A stretch of 64,000 bases of DNA from Albidovulum sp. (GCA_028823855.1 JAPPFL010000009.1:1-64000); one strand, 5' to 3'. Counted from the stretch's first letter, positions 1-10,929 are shown. Notes: generated by a model from the letters alone, not told the origin. Translations and numbers: made by a program.

Positions 1-1250
1 GCTGGACGCCTGAAATCATCCCGAATGGTGCTTAAAGCAACAGTATTGGCTTTAGCCCGAAGTTCCAGAAGGCCAACGCAATTGGGGCAATTTCCGGTCC
101 GCTAGCAAGACAATATTGCTCCGACATCCAGTTGCATCAATCATATCGGAAAACGCATTTGCGGAATTTTCTCCCGCCGAATTTCGAATTCTGAGAAACT
201 GGCCACGCTCCCGCCACGAGGATCGAGGCGACAACTTGCGTTTCAAACACGTCAAAGTCCGTCGACTGCGTCGTTGGTTACGGACTCGTTCGGACTTCGA
301 CTGCGCCGACTTAGGAGAGTCCTCGCCGGGTTCCGGGCGGCGACGGTTTGCTCCCGTCGATGGCGTATAGTCATTTGGTTTGAGGACGGTCGCGTTGCCA
401 ATGTCGAACACCAAGATTACGGCCAAAGACGAGGCAAGACCGGCGCGTATGCGCAGTCCGCTTTTTCAAGAAGCCTTCGACCGCCGCCAGAGCCTCGTAC
501 TGCTAGGTCCGATCGAGACGAAGCCGCCCAATGACTCTCGGATTCGAGCAACTCGCTTTGGATGCTCTAAAAGGATCGGATCGGGATTCCGCCAAAGAAT
601 GCGAACGGCGTCTCCAAAACACTCGGCGGAGGCCCCGAGATCTTGCTGCAGCATCAGTTTCAATGCGATCTCCGGCACACGCGGTACAATCGCGTAGACC
701 CGTCCATTCGCTGGTTTGCCGTCGACGAAATCCGACTCGACGGCCGTTTACCGAGTCTCTTCCCGTTGGCTGAGAAATTGCCAAAATGTCGATTTTTTCA
801 ATCTGGCGGCGCATGCCGAAAAGAGTTAGGCGTCCGCGTAGCATTCGCCGGCGCACCTGAGTAAGGCTGGTCGTGAGATGGCGGCAGCCCGACTACCGGA
901 CACTGAGCGTAATTTAGCCGTGGCGGGACTTAGCGGTACAGCAGTAGCGGCCGTGCCCAGCCACAGGCGCCAAGCGAACGGCTACGTCTTTCCGCGTAGA
1001 TTCCCGGCTATCAATCTCTCGCGGTTCTTTGAATCATGAATCGACTTAAAGGCTACGGAGGCGGCGAGCTTGAATTCAAGTTGTCTTCCTTAACAACCCC
1101 TACGACTTATTTTGAAGTGCCTCGACCCATGTCATGCCATCCTAGCGGTCCGATTGAAACCCATTGCGACGAACTAAACAAGGATTGCCGGATATACGCG
1201 CACATCTTCCCAAGGCAGGACAATTTGGAATGCGAAGTTGCACCGAACAT
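1..1250. other. Gene-poor stretch, no assignable gene
   Basis: No frame on either strand here gives a protein I recognise. Open frames are short, overlap one another on both strands and lack convincing ribosome binding sites. The most protein-like piece is a minus-strand frame at 466-678 (about 70 residues, with a leucine-rich start and a run resembling an alpha-helical enzyme segment), which may be the tail of a decayed gene. A 74-codon plus-strand frame at 1036-1260 overlaps the end of the LysR gene and is probably spurious. Confidence 0.5.
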
Positions 1251-2183
1251 TCAGGTGTGATTTGTCTGTTCGAATGCGGAGCGCACGATTGTCATAAGCC
1301 ACGCGATCAGTGGATTCCCTTCGTTTTTTCCGTGCCACGCGGCAACCGCTTCCAATTCATTTGTTTCAATCGGCAATGATCTGGACTGCAATCCGTACCC
1401 CGGACCGAATGCCTCGGCTATGCGCATCGGCGCTGCGGCGAGCAAGTCGCTGGACCGCAGTGCCGAAAATACCGGTTGAACAAGCGGCGCGGCCGCTCGT
1501 CGATCTCGGGCCAATCCTGCTTTCGCGAACGCGTCGTCCAATATCTGTTCGCAGGATGATGCGCCTGTAACCGCAATGAACGAATGGCTAGAAATAAATT
1601 CGATCGTTGCGTCTGCTTCGACCGCAGGATGTCCGATTCTGCCCACTAGGCGGCATTTGTCGGCAAATAGCTTCTCGCGGCGATATTGGTCGGGCAATTC
1701 GGAAAAGTACCCGATGACTAGGTCAGCCGTATCATTGTCGAGCGCAGCGAGCATCCTTTCGTTTGCGAGGCGCATCGTGCGAATTGGCATTTCGATTTCG
1801 AACTCGAATGATTTGGCAAGCAGCTTGGGTAGAACCTTCTCTAGAAAAAAATCGCATCCCGCTATTCGCAATGCGTGAGCATATTGTGCGGGGACGAATT
1901 CTTTCGGTCTCCGCAAAGACTCGGCGAGCGTCTCCAAGGCGCCCTGAAGCAGCGGTTCGAGTTCTCTCGCGACCGCTGTCGGCTCTAGCCCGTGAGGAAC
2001 CCGAAGAAATAGAGGATCATCGTAAATCGTGCGGAGGCGCTTGAGCGCGTGGCTGATCGCGGGTTGAGTTACGCCGAGTTCTTCCGCGACAATCGTTGTC
2101 TTTTTATGGCGCATCAGGCCCAGGAAAACCAAAATGACCGTGACGTCTAGAAGTCTAATATGAAGCGGTCGAATTTCTGACAT
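1251..2183 (-). CDS. LysR-family transcriptional regulator
   Basis: A 310-residue protein of normal length for a LysR-type regulator. The N-terminal winged helix-turn-helix lies at about residues 15-70; the recognition part reads ELGVTQPAISHALKRL (about 35-50), followed by the typical wing with DPLFLRVPHGLEPT. Residues from about 95 onward form the periplasmic-binding-protein-like effector domain. The family binds DNA as a tetramer and senses a small metabolite. The start is the first ATG; no strong Shine-Dalgarno is visible upstream. It is flanked by non-coding DNA on both sides, so its target cannot be read from neighbours. The gene looks intact. Nod-box-type regulators of the NodD/LinR subgroup have a similar N-terminus (DVTVILVFLGLMRHK), which is only a weak hint of relationship. 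Confidence 0.9.
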   Translation of the reverse strand: MSEIRPLHIRLLDVTVILVFLGLMRHKKTTIVAEELGVTQPAISHALKRLRTIYDDPLFLRVPHGLEPTAVARELEPLLQGALETLAESLRRPKEFVPAQYAHALRIAGCDFFLEKVLPKLLAKSFEFEIEMPIRTMRLANERMLAALDNDTADLVIGYFSELPDQYRREKLFADKCRLVGRIGHPAVEADATIEFISSHSFIAVTGASSCEQILDDAFAKAGLARDRRAAAPLVQPVFSALRSSDLLAAAPMRIAEAFGPGYGLQSRSLPIETNELEAVAAWHGKNEGNPLIAWLMTIVRSAFEQTNHT

Positions 2184-2494
2184 TAACCAAATTAATTAGA
2201 CGAATGCCTTCTAGAAAGCGAGGCAAAAATCTTTTGCGGGCCTGGGCCGGACGATTCCAAGTCTTGAGCCGGGTCCAAAATTTCCTCTTCCCGGAATTGC
2301 GCGCTTCGCCTTTCCCAGGTTCAATTTTTCGCGGGCCTATGCGCGGATATTCGCCGGGACCGAAAGCGAATGGATGGAACTCGGTCGAATAAGCTAGCCG
2401 CTCAACGGGCGCAGGAAGAGGCTGGCTACGGAATTCGTAGGCAGATGCATCGCCTTTGATCGCTAGTCGAAGCGCGGAACGAACTCGACTCGCG
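2184..2494. other. Intergenic, no gene seen
   Basis: Upstream of the LysR gene and downstream of the P-loop gene. I see no supported coding frame, repeat or clear hairpin terminator. It presumably holds the promoter of the minus-strand LysR gene near its right-hand start. Confidence 0.5.
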
Positions 2495-3094
2495 TCAAGC
2501 TTGCGGAAAATTCTGCCTAGCGGCCTCGAAGTTACCGATTATCGCGCAGACGTCGTCAATGAAACTTTTGGTCCGGTCGTTTTTGATTTCGAAACTGGGA
2601 ACTCCAAGGGCGTTCAAATTTAGCCGCTCCCGGCTGTCGAAAATCGCGGCGTTCGTTTTCGCCTCTCCGACAACGATCAAATGCAAGCAGTTTTCCGAGA
2701 GCGCGGTCTCTACTATGGGCCGCACTTCGTCGAAGAATCCGACCCCCGACAATATCGACAGGCGGCCTTCTTCAATGTTGCGCCGGATCCTCGGGACCGC
2801 GAGTTCGCCTAGTTGACCGGATCCGAAGCGCGGTTTCAAATAGTTTTCGCTGTAATCGATGTAGGCTTGGCGCGGCGTTAGGCCGCTGAATTCCAGGCAT
2901 GCCGTGTCTTTCCGATCTTCGAAGTGCATCGCCGATAATTCGCTGCCGAGACCGTAATAGGCGTGAGTATCGATTTTTAGCTGGTCGGACAAAGCGAAAT
3001 GGTCGGCGCCGTATTTATTGCCGATTGCGGCTCCCGCGACGTTTTTTCCCGACCTGGCCGGACCGGACAAAAGCAAAAGGCGCAAAGTCAGCAT
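2495..3094 (-). CDS. P-loop NTPase, phage-type deoxynucleotide-monophosphate-kinase-like
   Basis: A 199-residue protein that opens directly with a hydrophobic strand and a P-loop, LLLSGPARSGKNVAGAA (about residues 6-22), a variant Walker A in which Asn follows GK. Further on, a FEDRKDT segment and a LTPRQAYI segment (about residues 58-80) resemble the substrate-lid region of phage dNMP kinases. The second half has a hydrophobic strand LHLIVVGE and a Rossmann-like order. Known members phosphorylate deoxynucleoside monophosphates; that role here is inference from motif order only. The gene stands alone between non-coding stretches and may be a phage-derived single gene. The ATG is only two bases after a GGAAAG sequence, so the start is not certain. 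Confidence 0.65.
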   Translation of the reverse strand: MLTLRLLLLSGPARSGKNVAGAAIGNKYGADHFALSDQLKIDTHAYYGLGSELSAMHFEDRKDTACLEFSGLTPRQAYIDYSENYLKPRFGSGQLGELAVPRIRRNIEEGRLSILSGVGFFDEVRPIVETALSENCLHLIVVGEAKTNAAIFDSRERLNLNALGVPSFEIKNDRTKSFIDDVCAIIGNFEAARQNFPQA

Positions 3095-3687
3095 CTTTCC
3101 GAACCGTGGCGCAATTCTTGTGCGGACTTAGGCATCGTCAAAAAATGGGGCGACTCCCGGACGCGCTAAATCGCGGAATGTGCAAATGGAACAGTGCCGA
3201 ATAACTACGCAGGGCAAATTAAACGTCCGCTTGCGCGGTGTTGGTTGATTCATGCGCATTAGCAGGAATGTCTTTCTATAGCCCGCTGATAGACTCGTAT
3301 TGCGGAGAACGAAAGCTCTGAATTCCAATAGCGCGGGAAACGTAGCAACTTGGAACTTTTGGGTTTTCCACTTGGCTTTGAACCAAATTTTGGTGCCTCG
3401 ACTACGCAGGCCGGCATTTACACCTCGAGTTGCGGTAGCGGAACCGCCTCGCAACGGCGAACGGATTTTTCCCAGGCCACCGGACACTGAGAATCGCGAT
3501 GAGCCGAGCTCAAAGCGGCCAAATAGCGCGCGAAGGTCATTTGAATTCCGTCGAACGGCGGGTTCACGCGACAATTCAGGGAAACGAGCGCCGAAAATAG
3601 CGAATAGCCTGCCGTTTGCGCTCGAGGCAAAGACCGTGCACTTCGAATTCGCGGCACGCAGCTGAATCGAATGTGCCGGAGTCCTTG
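3095..3687. other. Gene-poor stretch, no gene seen
   Basis: Frames of up to about 150 codons exist on both strands but they mirror each other and have Arg/Ser-rich, non-protein-like composition. No recognisable domain, tRNA or repeat was found. Confidence 0.5.
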
Positions 3688-5010
3688 CTAGTGTAAGCTA
3701 GGACGGCGAGGGCGCGGATTCCGAATGTTGCTGCTCAAGTCCCGAATTCGAAATAGGGCGTCGGCTCCCCGCATGAACCACGGCTTTCCGCGGTGCCGCC
3801 ATTTCGTTCCGAATTTCGTGCTGGAGAATGCGGTTTCGCCCTCGGGTTGTCCCGTCATGCGCAAGGCCGCCTTGTGGCCAAGATACGGCGCGAGAGCGTT
3901 GCCGTTGCCGCAGTAGCCCAGCGCGTGCCATATCCCGTCGATTTTTCCAATGTGGGGCGACATTCCGAAGGTAAAGCAAGTTAAGCCGCGCCAGCTATGC
4001 GTCAGCCCGATATCCTTTTATTCCGGAAACACCTGCGAAAGCAGCCCGCGCATTTCGCGCCGGGCAAAGGCCTCTGGCACCTGACTCAATGCGGCGCGCC
4101 CGCCGAAAACAATTCGCGTTCCGTCCGTCGACGGCCGGTAGTAGCAATGCCGCTCGCGGGTTTCGACGATCATTCTTCCGTTTGGAAACAAGTCCTTGAC
4201 TCTGTTCGTTCCCGGCCGTTCGGTCGCCACGATGAAGCTGGGCACCGGGATTGTCCGGCGCGTTAAATCCGAAAACGTTGGCGTCGTGTAGCCGTTCGTC
4301 GCAATTAGGACATTGCCCGCTTTGACGCGTCCGCGCGAAGTTTCCGCGACAAATCCCGTTCTGGCCGGGCGCACCGTTTCTACACGCGTGTGCCCTTGCG
4401 CGAGCGCGCCTGCGCGAAGGGCCGCATCCCCAATTCCGAATGACCATTTCGCCGGATTGAGACCGCCGTGCCAAAAATATACGATTCCGCCTGCGTAAAG
4501 GTCGGTTCCCACTTCATCCCTCTGGCGCGACCGGGGAAGCATTTCAGCTTCCACAGCCAAGCGCTTCTTAATCCTTTCAAGTTCCCGTTCCGCCTTGTCG
4601 AATCCAGCGCGATGCCAAAATGCGCGAAACCGCCCCGTTTCGGAATAGTCGCAGTCGATCTTCTCGTCCTTCATGAGACCGACGGCGAATTCCAGAGAAT
4701 CCAGGTAGGATTCCCTAATCAGTTGGAGCGCGATTTCGGGCGAGTTCTGGCTCTCAAGCTGCGAGATCGAAAGCCTGTGCCCTCCGCCTATCATTCCGCC
4801 GTTTCGCGAACTGGCGCCGGAGCAGGGCGCTCCCGAATCTAGGATCAAAACGGACTTTCCCAATTTGGCGAGGGTTCGACCTGCCGACAAGCCGGTATGC
4901 CCCGCGCCGACGACGAGGATATCGACCTCTTTCGGCAGCGGCGAGGGATCGGGATCGAAAGGCTTGCCCGCATCCTCCCACTACAGCGGATCGGAATTCA
5001 ATCTAGGCAA
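3688..5010 (-). pseudogene. FAD-dependent oxidoreductase (DAO family), broken by two in-frame nonsense codons
   Basis: One continuous minus-strand frame encodes a nearly complete D-amino-acid-oxidase-like flavoprotein of the gamma-glutamylputrescine-oxidase type. The order is an N-terminal SDPL-x-WEDAG segment, the FAD-binding Rossmann motif DILVVGAGHTGLSAG, the GASSRNGGMIGGG loop, a long middle domain, and a C-terminal HALGYCGNGNALAPYLG segment near the FAD. It is interrupted by TAG at 4981-4983 (about codon 10, where relatives have Trp, consistent with TGG to TAG) and by TAA at 4018-4020 (after VFPE, before KDIGLTHSWRG). Sequence on both sides of both stops still matches the family, so these are point mutations in a recently lost gene rather than a frame artefact. 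The right boundary (a possible TTG start at 5010) is approximate. The fragment 4018-4890 alone would lack the start of the FAD motif and the C-terminal FAD contacts. Confidence 0.85.
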
Positions 5011-5166
5011 TCAGGTCTTCTATGCTGCTCTCGTAGGGAAAGACGCGCGTATCAAACGGCGCGAGCAAATGGCGCAATCGACAAGACTTCATTCCCGTCA
5101 TGGATGTGGCGCGGCATTGCTAGCGCTCGCTCATTCGCTACCGGGCGGATCGAAAAAGGCCGAATA

Positions 5167-6375
5167 CTAGCAAAACGCCTGGTGCCCGGTTTGCGCGCGA
5201 CCCAAGATCAGCGCATGCACGTCGTGCGTGCCTTCGTACGTATTGACGGTCTCGAGGTTTTGCGAGTGCCGCATTACCTGGTATTCCAGCTGGATTCCGT
5301 TGCCGCCGAGCATGTCGCGCGCCATTCTAGCGATTTCGAGCGCTTTGCCGCTATTGTTTCGCTTGATTAGCGAAATCATTTCAGGAGCAAAACGATCTTC
5401 GTCCATGAGGCGACCGACCCGCAGCGCCGCCTGAAGCCCCAGCGTTATTTCCGTCTGCATGTCGGCCAGCTTCTTTTGGTAGAGCTGGGTTTGCGCCAGC
5501 GGTCGCCCAAACTGAATTCGGTCGAGCCCGTAACTGCGAGCTTGGTGCCAGCACGCCTCCGCAGATCCCATAACCCCCCAGGCGATCCCGTATCTCGCGC
5601 GATTCAAGCAGCCGAACGGCCCCTTTAGCCCTTCGGCGTCCGGAAGAATGGCATTCTCGTCGACTTCGACACCGTCCATGACGATTTCGCCTGTCACTGA
5701 TGCCCGCAAAGATAGTTTTCCTAAAATCTTGGGCGCTGAAAGTCCCTTCATTCCCTTTTCGAGTAGAAAGCCCTTGATCGCGCCCCCGTGCCTTTCCGAT
5801 TTCGCCCATACGACAAATACATCCGCGATCGGGGAGTTTGAAATCCAAGTCTTGGAGCCGCGCAGGCGGTAGCCGCTCCCCGTCCATTCGGCGCGAGTTT
5901 TCATGCTGCCTGGATCAGAACCGGCCTCGGGTTCGGTCAAGCCGAAGCATCCTATCATTTCGCCCGAAGCCAAGCCCGGTAGATAATTTCGACGCTGCTC
6001 GTCTGTGCCGTAGGCAAATATCGGGTGCATGACCAGCGAAGACTGAACGCTCAACATTGAACGATAGCCTGAATCGACGCGCTCGATCTCTCTGGCGACG
6101 ATCCCGTAACCGACATATCCAGCTCCTGCGCAGCCGTATTCTTCTGGTAGGTTCACGCCCAGGATTCCGTGCTTTCCCATCAGTCGGAAAATTTCGGGAT
6201 CGGAAATTTCTTCTGAATAGGCGCGGTCCACGCGAGGCTGGAGTTCGGAGGCGGCGAATGAACGCGCCGATTCAAATATCAACTGCTCGTCTTCGGTAAA
6301 CTGCGAATCCATCAGCAATGGATCTTGCCAATTGAATCCGCTCTTGCTCCTAGTGTTCGAAACTGCGTCGAACAT
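5167..6375 (-). CDS. gcdH: Glutaryl-CoA dehydrogenase-like acyl-CoA dehydrogenase
   Basis: A 402-residue FAD-dependent acyl-CoA dehydrogenase. Family members oxidise glutaryl-CoA and decarboxylate it to crotonyl-CoA in lysine and tryptophan breakdown. The N-terminal helical domain begins around [16 protein letters not shown], a signature typical of GcdH rather than short-chain enzymes. The FAD/substrate segment [14 protein letters not shown] and the strand with [17 protein letters not shown] follow. The C-terminal helical domain carries QLEYQVMRH and the catalytic-base region TYEGTHDVH (Glu about 381). I chose the ATG at 6375 because AAGGA lies just upstream and relatives start near MFDAVSN; a longer open frame to 6492 lacks such support. 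It is intact and appears to be transcribed alone, next to the dead flavoprotein gene. Confidence 0.93.
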   Translation of the reverse strand: MFDAVSNTRSKSGFNWQDPLLMDSQFTEDEQLIFESARSFAASELQPRVDRAYSEEISDPEIFRLMGKHGILGVNLPEEYGCAGAGYVGYGIVAREIERVDSGYRSMLSVQSSLVMHPIFAYGTDEQRRNYLPGLASGEMIGCFGLTEPEAGSDPGSMKTRAEWTGSGYRLRGSKTWISNSPIADVFVVWAKSERHGGAIKGFLLEKGMKGLSAPKILGKLSLRASVTGEIVMDGVEVDENAILPDAEGLKGPFGCLNRARYGIAWGVMGSAEACWHQARSYGLDRIQFGRPLAQTQLYQKKLADMQTEITLGLQAALRVGRLMDEDRFAPEMISLIKRNNSGKALEIARMARDMLGGNGIQLEYQVMRHSQNLETVNTYEGTHDVHALILGRAQTGHQAFC

Positions 6376-6872
6376 GTCGAGTTCCTTTCTGGTTGCCGTG
6401 GCCGTCTGCGTTCTTGCCGGGTCGGAAGGCTGCCGTGTATTGCGACTCGAATCTTCGCTTCTCGCCAGCTTGGCCCGAATTACAGCTTTCAAGCTTTAAT
6501 CCGAGAAGGATACAAATTGCCGGCATCAACCTTAAGGATTCGCTATCATATTCTGCCGGGAAATGCATTTGGATTGCCTGATCCTTCGCACCCTTTCTGT
6601 GGATTACTTTCTAGTGCATTTGCCGGCCTACTCCAAATTGCGATCGAAACGGCAATTTTGGCCGGCGCGTCCGGGGCGCGCGACATTTGTCTCGATCGGC
6701 AATTTTCAGGCGTTTCAACTCGGTCCAGCGAATTGAATTGCTTTGCGTGAAAGTGCTATCCATACAAACCGCACGGCTGCGGGCAATTGGAAATAACGAG
6801 TGAAGCAAGTCCGAACTTGGCAGGCAAATGGGTGCCCGTAGGACGCGTTCGCTCGACATTTGGGAGAATAAT
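6376..6872. other. Divergent intergenic region, no gene seen
   Basis: Lies between the divergent gcdH-like and PfkB genes, so it should hold both promoters. No supported coding frame, repeat or clear operator was recognised; frames present on both strands are shadows of one another. Confidence 0.5.
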
Positions 6873-7823
6873 TTGAGTAAAATAATCGTTTGCGGCGAGG
6901 CCCTAATTGATCTCGTTCCTCGAGAAATCGGCAACGAATCGGCATATGTCGCGAAGCCCGGTGGCTCGCCTTTCAATATAGCGAAAGCCGCCGCGCTGGC
7001 CGGAGGCGAATCCTATTTTCACGGCGCTCTTTCGACCGATTTTTTCGGCGAAGACCTGCTTTCGGACATGCGCGCTGCTGGCGTTCGCGACGAGCTTGTC
7101 CGATTTTCCGACAAGCTAACGACGCTCGCGTTCGTGAAATTCTCTGGCCTCGCGCCCCGTTATGCGTTCTACAATTCCGACACCCCCTCAGTCAGCTTTA
7201 GACCCGGAATCGGAGAGTTCGAACTTGGCGACAACCCGATGCTTACGGTTGGCTCGATTTCGCTTATCGACCAGCCGGCCGCGGACCGCATCGTCGAATT
7301 TGCGATCGCTGAATCAAAAAGGACTTTGCTGGCGTTTGATCCGAATGTTCGCCCGCAGATGATCCGCGACAGATCGGCCTGGGACAGGATTATCAATAGA
7401 GTATTAGATGCGGCATCCGTTATAAAACTCTCTTCCGAAGACCTTGAATATATCGCGCCCGATACGCAGGCGGATTCCTTTGCATCCAGCATGCTGTCTC
7501 GCGGAACCGAGCTTGTTCTCTTTACTGATGGCGAGAACGGTTCAACTGCTTTCGCTCGCAGCGGATATTCCGTTTCAAATGCTCCGGAGGTTTCCGTTAT
7601 CGACACCGTCGGGGCGGGCGACTCATTTATGGGCGCCGCGCTGGTTTGGATCGCGGAAAACGGGTTTTCAGATAGAGAAAGCTTGAGGGGCATAACGAGC
7701 GGGAAGCTGGCGAAATTGCTCGAATTCGCAGCGCATGCGGCATCGATCAATTGCACTCGAGAGGGCTGCAGCCCGCCGACGCGAGCTGAAATCGACCTAG
7801 CCATCAACCAGGCGCCCTCTTGA
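6873..7823 (+). CDS. PfkB-family carbohydrate kinase (fructokinase-like)
   Basis: A 316-residue sugar kinase using ATP to phosphorylate a sugar, most likely fructose or a related ketose (subfamily inference). The N-terminus IIVCGEALIDLVP and the first PfkB signature PGGSPFNIAKAAALAG (about residues 30-45) bind substrate; the second signature DTVGAGDSFMGA (about residue 245) carries the catalytic Asp and anion hole. The start is a TTG preceded by GGGAGA; the upstream in-frame ATG at 6828 would add 15 residues before the conserved strand. No sugar transporter or regulator lies next to it, so its role is read from the protein alone. It appears intact. Confidence 0.9.
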   Translation: MSKIIVCGEALIDLVPREIGNESAYVAKPGGSPFNIAKAAALAGGESYFHGALSTDFFGEDLLSDMRAAGVRDELVRFSDKLTTLAFVKFSGLAPRYAFYNSDTPSVSFRPGIGEFELGDNPMLTVGSISLIDQPAADRIVEFAIAESKRTLLAFDPNVRPQMIRDRSAWDRIINRVLDAASVIKLSSEDLEYIAPDTQADSFASSMLSRGTELVLFTDGENGSTAFARSGYSVSNAPEVSVIDTVGAGDSFMGAALVWIAENGFSDRESLRGITSGKLAKLLEFAAHAASINCTREGCSPPTRAEIDLAINQAPS

Positions 7824-9036
7824 ACTAAAGACCCGGAAAATCGAGTCAGTCGGGACGATCGTTCGTTGAGCATCTCGCGAATCGAAACTTATCTGGGCAA
7901 TTCGTTCGAAACGTCTGGCTTTGTCGGTCGGAACCGGAATCGAACGGCATGAATCCATTTGAAATAAATTCTATGGCAGAACGGTGAGCGCCCGAGGCGA
8001 CCTGCTGCCCGCTCGATGCATTCCTGCGCCAACATACCGGACCGGGGAACGCGGCGCTGGAATAAAGGATTGGCTGCTATCGGGCGACGGATCTGACAAT
8101 CACCGCATGCGACCAAATGACGTTCCCGACGATCATCACGGGCTGCATGCCAAATTCGACTGGCCGCGAAGCGGCCCTTATTCGTCAAAAAAGCTTGAAT
8201 ATGGAAGGGAGATTCGCTCCATTGACGACTTTTAAATCCCGAAATTACGCACGTGAATTCAGTCGGCGAGTTTTCGTAGTTGGCATCCGTTGAAATTCCA
8301 CGACCTGTCTTCCCGGACAATCCGAGTGGCAGTTTGACTTGAGATTTCCGTGGGGCGCGAGCTTCTCAATAGCAGTCGACGCGGCACGGATTTATAGCCC
8401 GAACAGGGCTCCATTCGACCGTCATCCCGCTAGGTCGCCCCGCCAGTGTCGGGCCGACGGCGAAACCAAGCGACGCGCTAGGCTGACCACTCGATTTCAC
8501 CGGCATTGATATACCGGGAGTCGCAGAACGCGGAATCCTCCGTTGCTTCGGCCGGGCGCCGCAACGCTGAATAGCCGGTTCGAGCGTCATCCTGTTTATG
8601 CGTGAACGCAAAAGGGACGGCTGCGGCGAAACCCTTCCGCGCGCCGACTCGATCGTGCCGGTTTCCGCTCGCGACCCTGTCGGCCAAGGCTACGGCCCGA
8701 CTCAGTCATCGGCTAGGGTCAAATGCTCCACGCCCTTCGACGAGTGCGGGGATCCATCCGGGTCGAGGCTCGCCGCAACTCGGTTCGGGCCGTTGGATTG
8801 CGGCCCGAACGGCGGATTCCGAAATCGCGCAGGAATTTGAAACGGCAGTTGGGATGGTGCGCGGAATGGTGGTCTACGGACTCCGGTTCTCGGAGGGAGA
8901 CCGGAGCGGTCCGCGGATAGGTTGCGCTGTTGCCGGCGCGCTGGCAGCCGCACATGATGCGCCTTCATTGCGGAGACAAGGACGCGCGTCGGGCGTAATC
9001 GTTGTAATTCCGAGTTCGCCGTGTACATCTACCGCT
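7824..9036. other. Gene-poor stretch before the ABC-F gene
   Basis: About 1.2 kb with no assignable gene. The frame of the following ABC-F gene stays open upstream to 8602, but that 145-codon extension is Arg/Ser-rich and unlike any ABC-F N-terminus. A plus-strand segment around 8108-8225 reads like a fragment of a membrane or binding protein (CDQMTFPTIITGCM), possibly a remnant. The base composition becomes richer in G+C toward the ABC-F gene. Confidence 0.45.
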
Positions 9037-10929
9037 ATGCTTCGAATCGACAACCTAACCTACCGGATCGGCAATCGCGTGTTGTTCGACCGGGCGAGCG
9101 CGGTGGTCAACGCCGGCCAACGCGTGGGTTTCGTCGGCCGCAACGGAGCGGGGAAGACGACTCTCCTGCGCCTCATCGCAGGAGTCATTGAACCGGAGGA
9201 CGGTGCAGTCCGCGTGTCTGAACGCTGGCGAGTCGGCGTGACAAGCCAGGAAGCGCCGTCGGGTTCGCAGAACCTGGTCGAGACAGTGCTCGCCGCAGAC
9301 CACGAACTCACGGCCTTGCAGCGCGAGGCCGCGACTGCAACGGATCACGTCCGCATAGCGGACATTCATGAACGCCTGCGCGACAAGGAAGCGCACAGTG
9401 CGCCAGCCCGCGCAGCGCGCATTCTCGACGGGCTCGGATTCGATCATGCGTCTCAACTGCAGCCGCTCGACACGTTTTCCGGTGGCTGGCGCATGAGGGT
9501 GATGCTGGCGGCACTGCTCTTCACACGGCCCGATCTTCTGCTGCTCGACGAGCCAACCAATCACCTCGATCTTGAGGCCACGATGTGGTTGGAAGCCTAT
9601 CTGCGGCGTTACGGCGGAACCGTGATCATCGTGAGCCACGACCGCGATCTCCTGAACAGCGTCGCACAGAAAATCCTACACCTCGAACACGGCAAGTTGA
9701 ACCTCTATCAGGGCGGCTACGACACGTTCGAACGAACTCGGCGCATGCGACTCGAACATGATGTGAAACTGCGCGCCCGCCAAGAGGAACAACGCGCCCA
9801 CATTCAGAAATTCGTCGACCGCTTCCGATACAAGGCCACCAAGGCGCGGCAGGCCCAGTCGCGGCTGAAACTTCTGGAGCGGATGGAACCGATCCCCGAG
9901 CACCGGGATGAAGCAAGCGTCATATTTCGGTTTCCCGACCCCGAACCGCTCGCGCCTCCGCTGTTCAGCGCGCGGGACGTATCGATCGGGTACGGCGAGA
10001 GGCCGGTGCTGCAACGGCTCACGCTAAGGTTGGACGACGACGACAGGATCGCGCTGCTGGGCGCTAACGGCAACGGCAAATCGACCTTGATCCGGCTGCT
10101 TGCGGGTCGCCTGTCTCCTTTGGAGGGCGACATCTCCGTCGCGCCTAATCTGCGGGTCGGTTACTTCACGCAGCATCAGGCCGACGAGCTAGATCCCGAA
10201 GCAACGCCGATCGTAGAGTTGGCGCGCAGGAGGCCAAAGGATTCACCGGAAAGGATTCGATCGCAGCTTGCCCGGTTTGGGTTTTCGCAAGAGCGCGTTC
10301 TAACCGACGTTGCCAGCCTTTCAGGAGGCGAAAAGGCGCGTCTGGTATTTGCGCTGATAACGGCCGCCGCACCCCACATCCTGCTACTCGACGAACCGAC
10401 TAACCATCTTGATGTCGATTCGCGACAGGCGCTGATCCAGGCGATCAACGACTTCGCAGGCGCCGTGGTCATCGTCACCCATGACCCGCATGTGATCAAG
10501 CTCACCGCCAACCGCTTCTGGCTGGTTGCGGACGGGACCGCGGCACCGTTCGACGGTGACTTGAATGACTATCGAAACCTCCTGCTTTCCGGCCCCGATA
10601 ACGGAAAGCGAGCTAGCTCCGCAGCAGTTGCGGCTCCGCTTCCGGATCCGAAGAACAAGCGGGATCAGCGGCGACTCTCGGCTGCGCGCCGCGAAGCTCT
10701 GGCACCGCTTCGCCATGATCTGAAACATGCCGAGCTGACGGTCGAGCAACTGACGGCCAGGAAAGCCGAGCTTGAAACGGCGATGTCCAGTCCCGAGTTC
10801 TACAACGGCGGCGGCGAATTGATGGTCGCGCATCAAACTCAGCTACGACTGGTCACCCGCGATCTGGCGCGGGCCGAAGACCGGTGGTTGGAATTGCAAG
10901 AGCAGTGGGAAACGGCCCGGTTCGCCTAG
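9037..10929 (+). CDS. ABC-F family ATPase (Uup/YheS-like)
   Basis: A 630-residue cytosolic protein with two ABC ATPase domains and no membrane segment. Domain 1 has GRNGAGKTT (residues 34-42), the signature FSGGWRMRVMLAALL and LLLLDEPTNHLDLE; domain 2 has GANGNGKST, LSGGEKARL and HILLLDEPTNHLDVD. Between them lies the charged ABC-F linker (RMRLEHDVKLRARQEEQR to YKATKARQAQSR), and the C-terminus is a short basic coiled coil. Such proteins act at the ribosomal E site and modulate translation. I set the start at the ATG before LRIDNLTYRIGNRVLF, where homologues begin. The gene is markedly G+C-richer than its flanks and has no GAATTC site, unlike most of the window, so it may differ in origin or selection. 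Confidence 0.95.
   Translation: MLRIDNLTYRIGNRVLFDRASAVVNAGQRVGFVGRNGAGKTTLLRLIAGVIEPEDGAVRVSERWRVGVTSQEAPSGSQNLVETVLAADHELTALQREAATATDHVRIADIHERLRDKEAHSAPARAARILDGLGFDHASQLQPLDTFSGGWRMRVMLAALLFTRPDLLLLDEPTNHLDLEATMWLEAYLRRYGGTVIIVSHDRDLLNSVAQKILHLEHGKLNLYQGGYDTFERTRRMRLEHDVKLRARQEEQRAHIQKFVDRFRYKATKARQAQSRLKLLERMEPIPEHRDEASVIFRFPDPEPLAPPLFSARDVSIGYGERPVLQRLTLRLDDDDRIALLGANGNGKSTLIRLLAGRLSPLEGDISVAPNLRVGYFTQHQADELDPEATPIVELARRRPKDSPERIRSQLARFGFSQERVLTDVASLSGGEKARLVFALITAAAPHILLLDEPTNHLDVDSRQALIQAINDFAGAVVIVTHDPHVIKLTANRFWLVADGTAAPFDGDLNDYRNLLLSGPDNGKRASSAAVAAPLPDPKNKRDQRRLSAARREALAPLRHDLKHAELTVEQLTARKAELETAMSSPEFYNGGGELMVAHQTQLRLVTRDLARAEDRWLELQEQWETARFA

Noticed and set aside
8602-9036. A 145-codon N-terminal extension of the ABC-F protein.
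   Set aside because: It is Arg/Ser-rich with no domain, and ABC-F homologues start at LRIDNLTYRIG, where an ATG is available.
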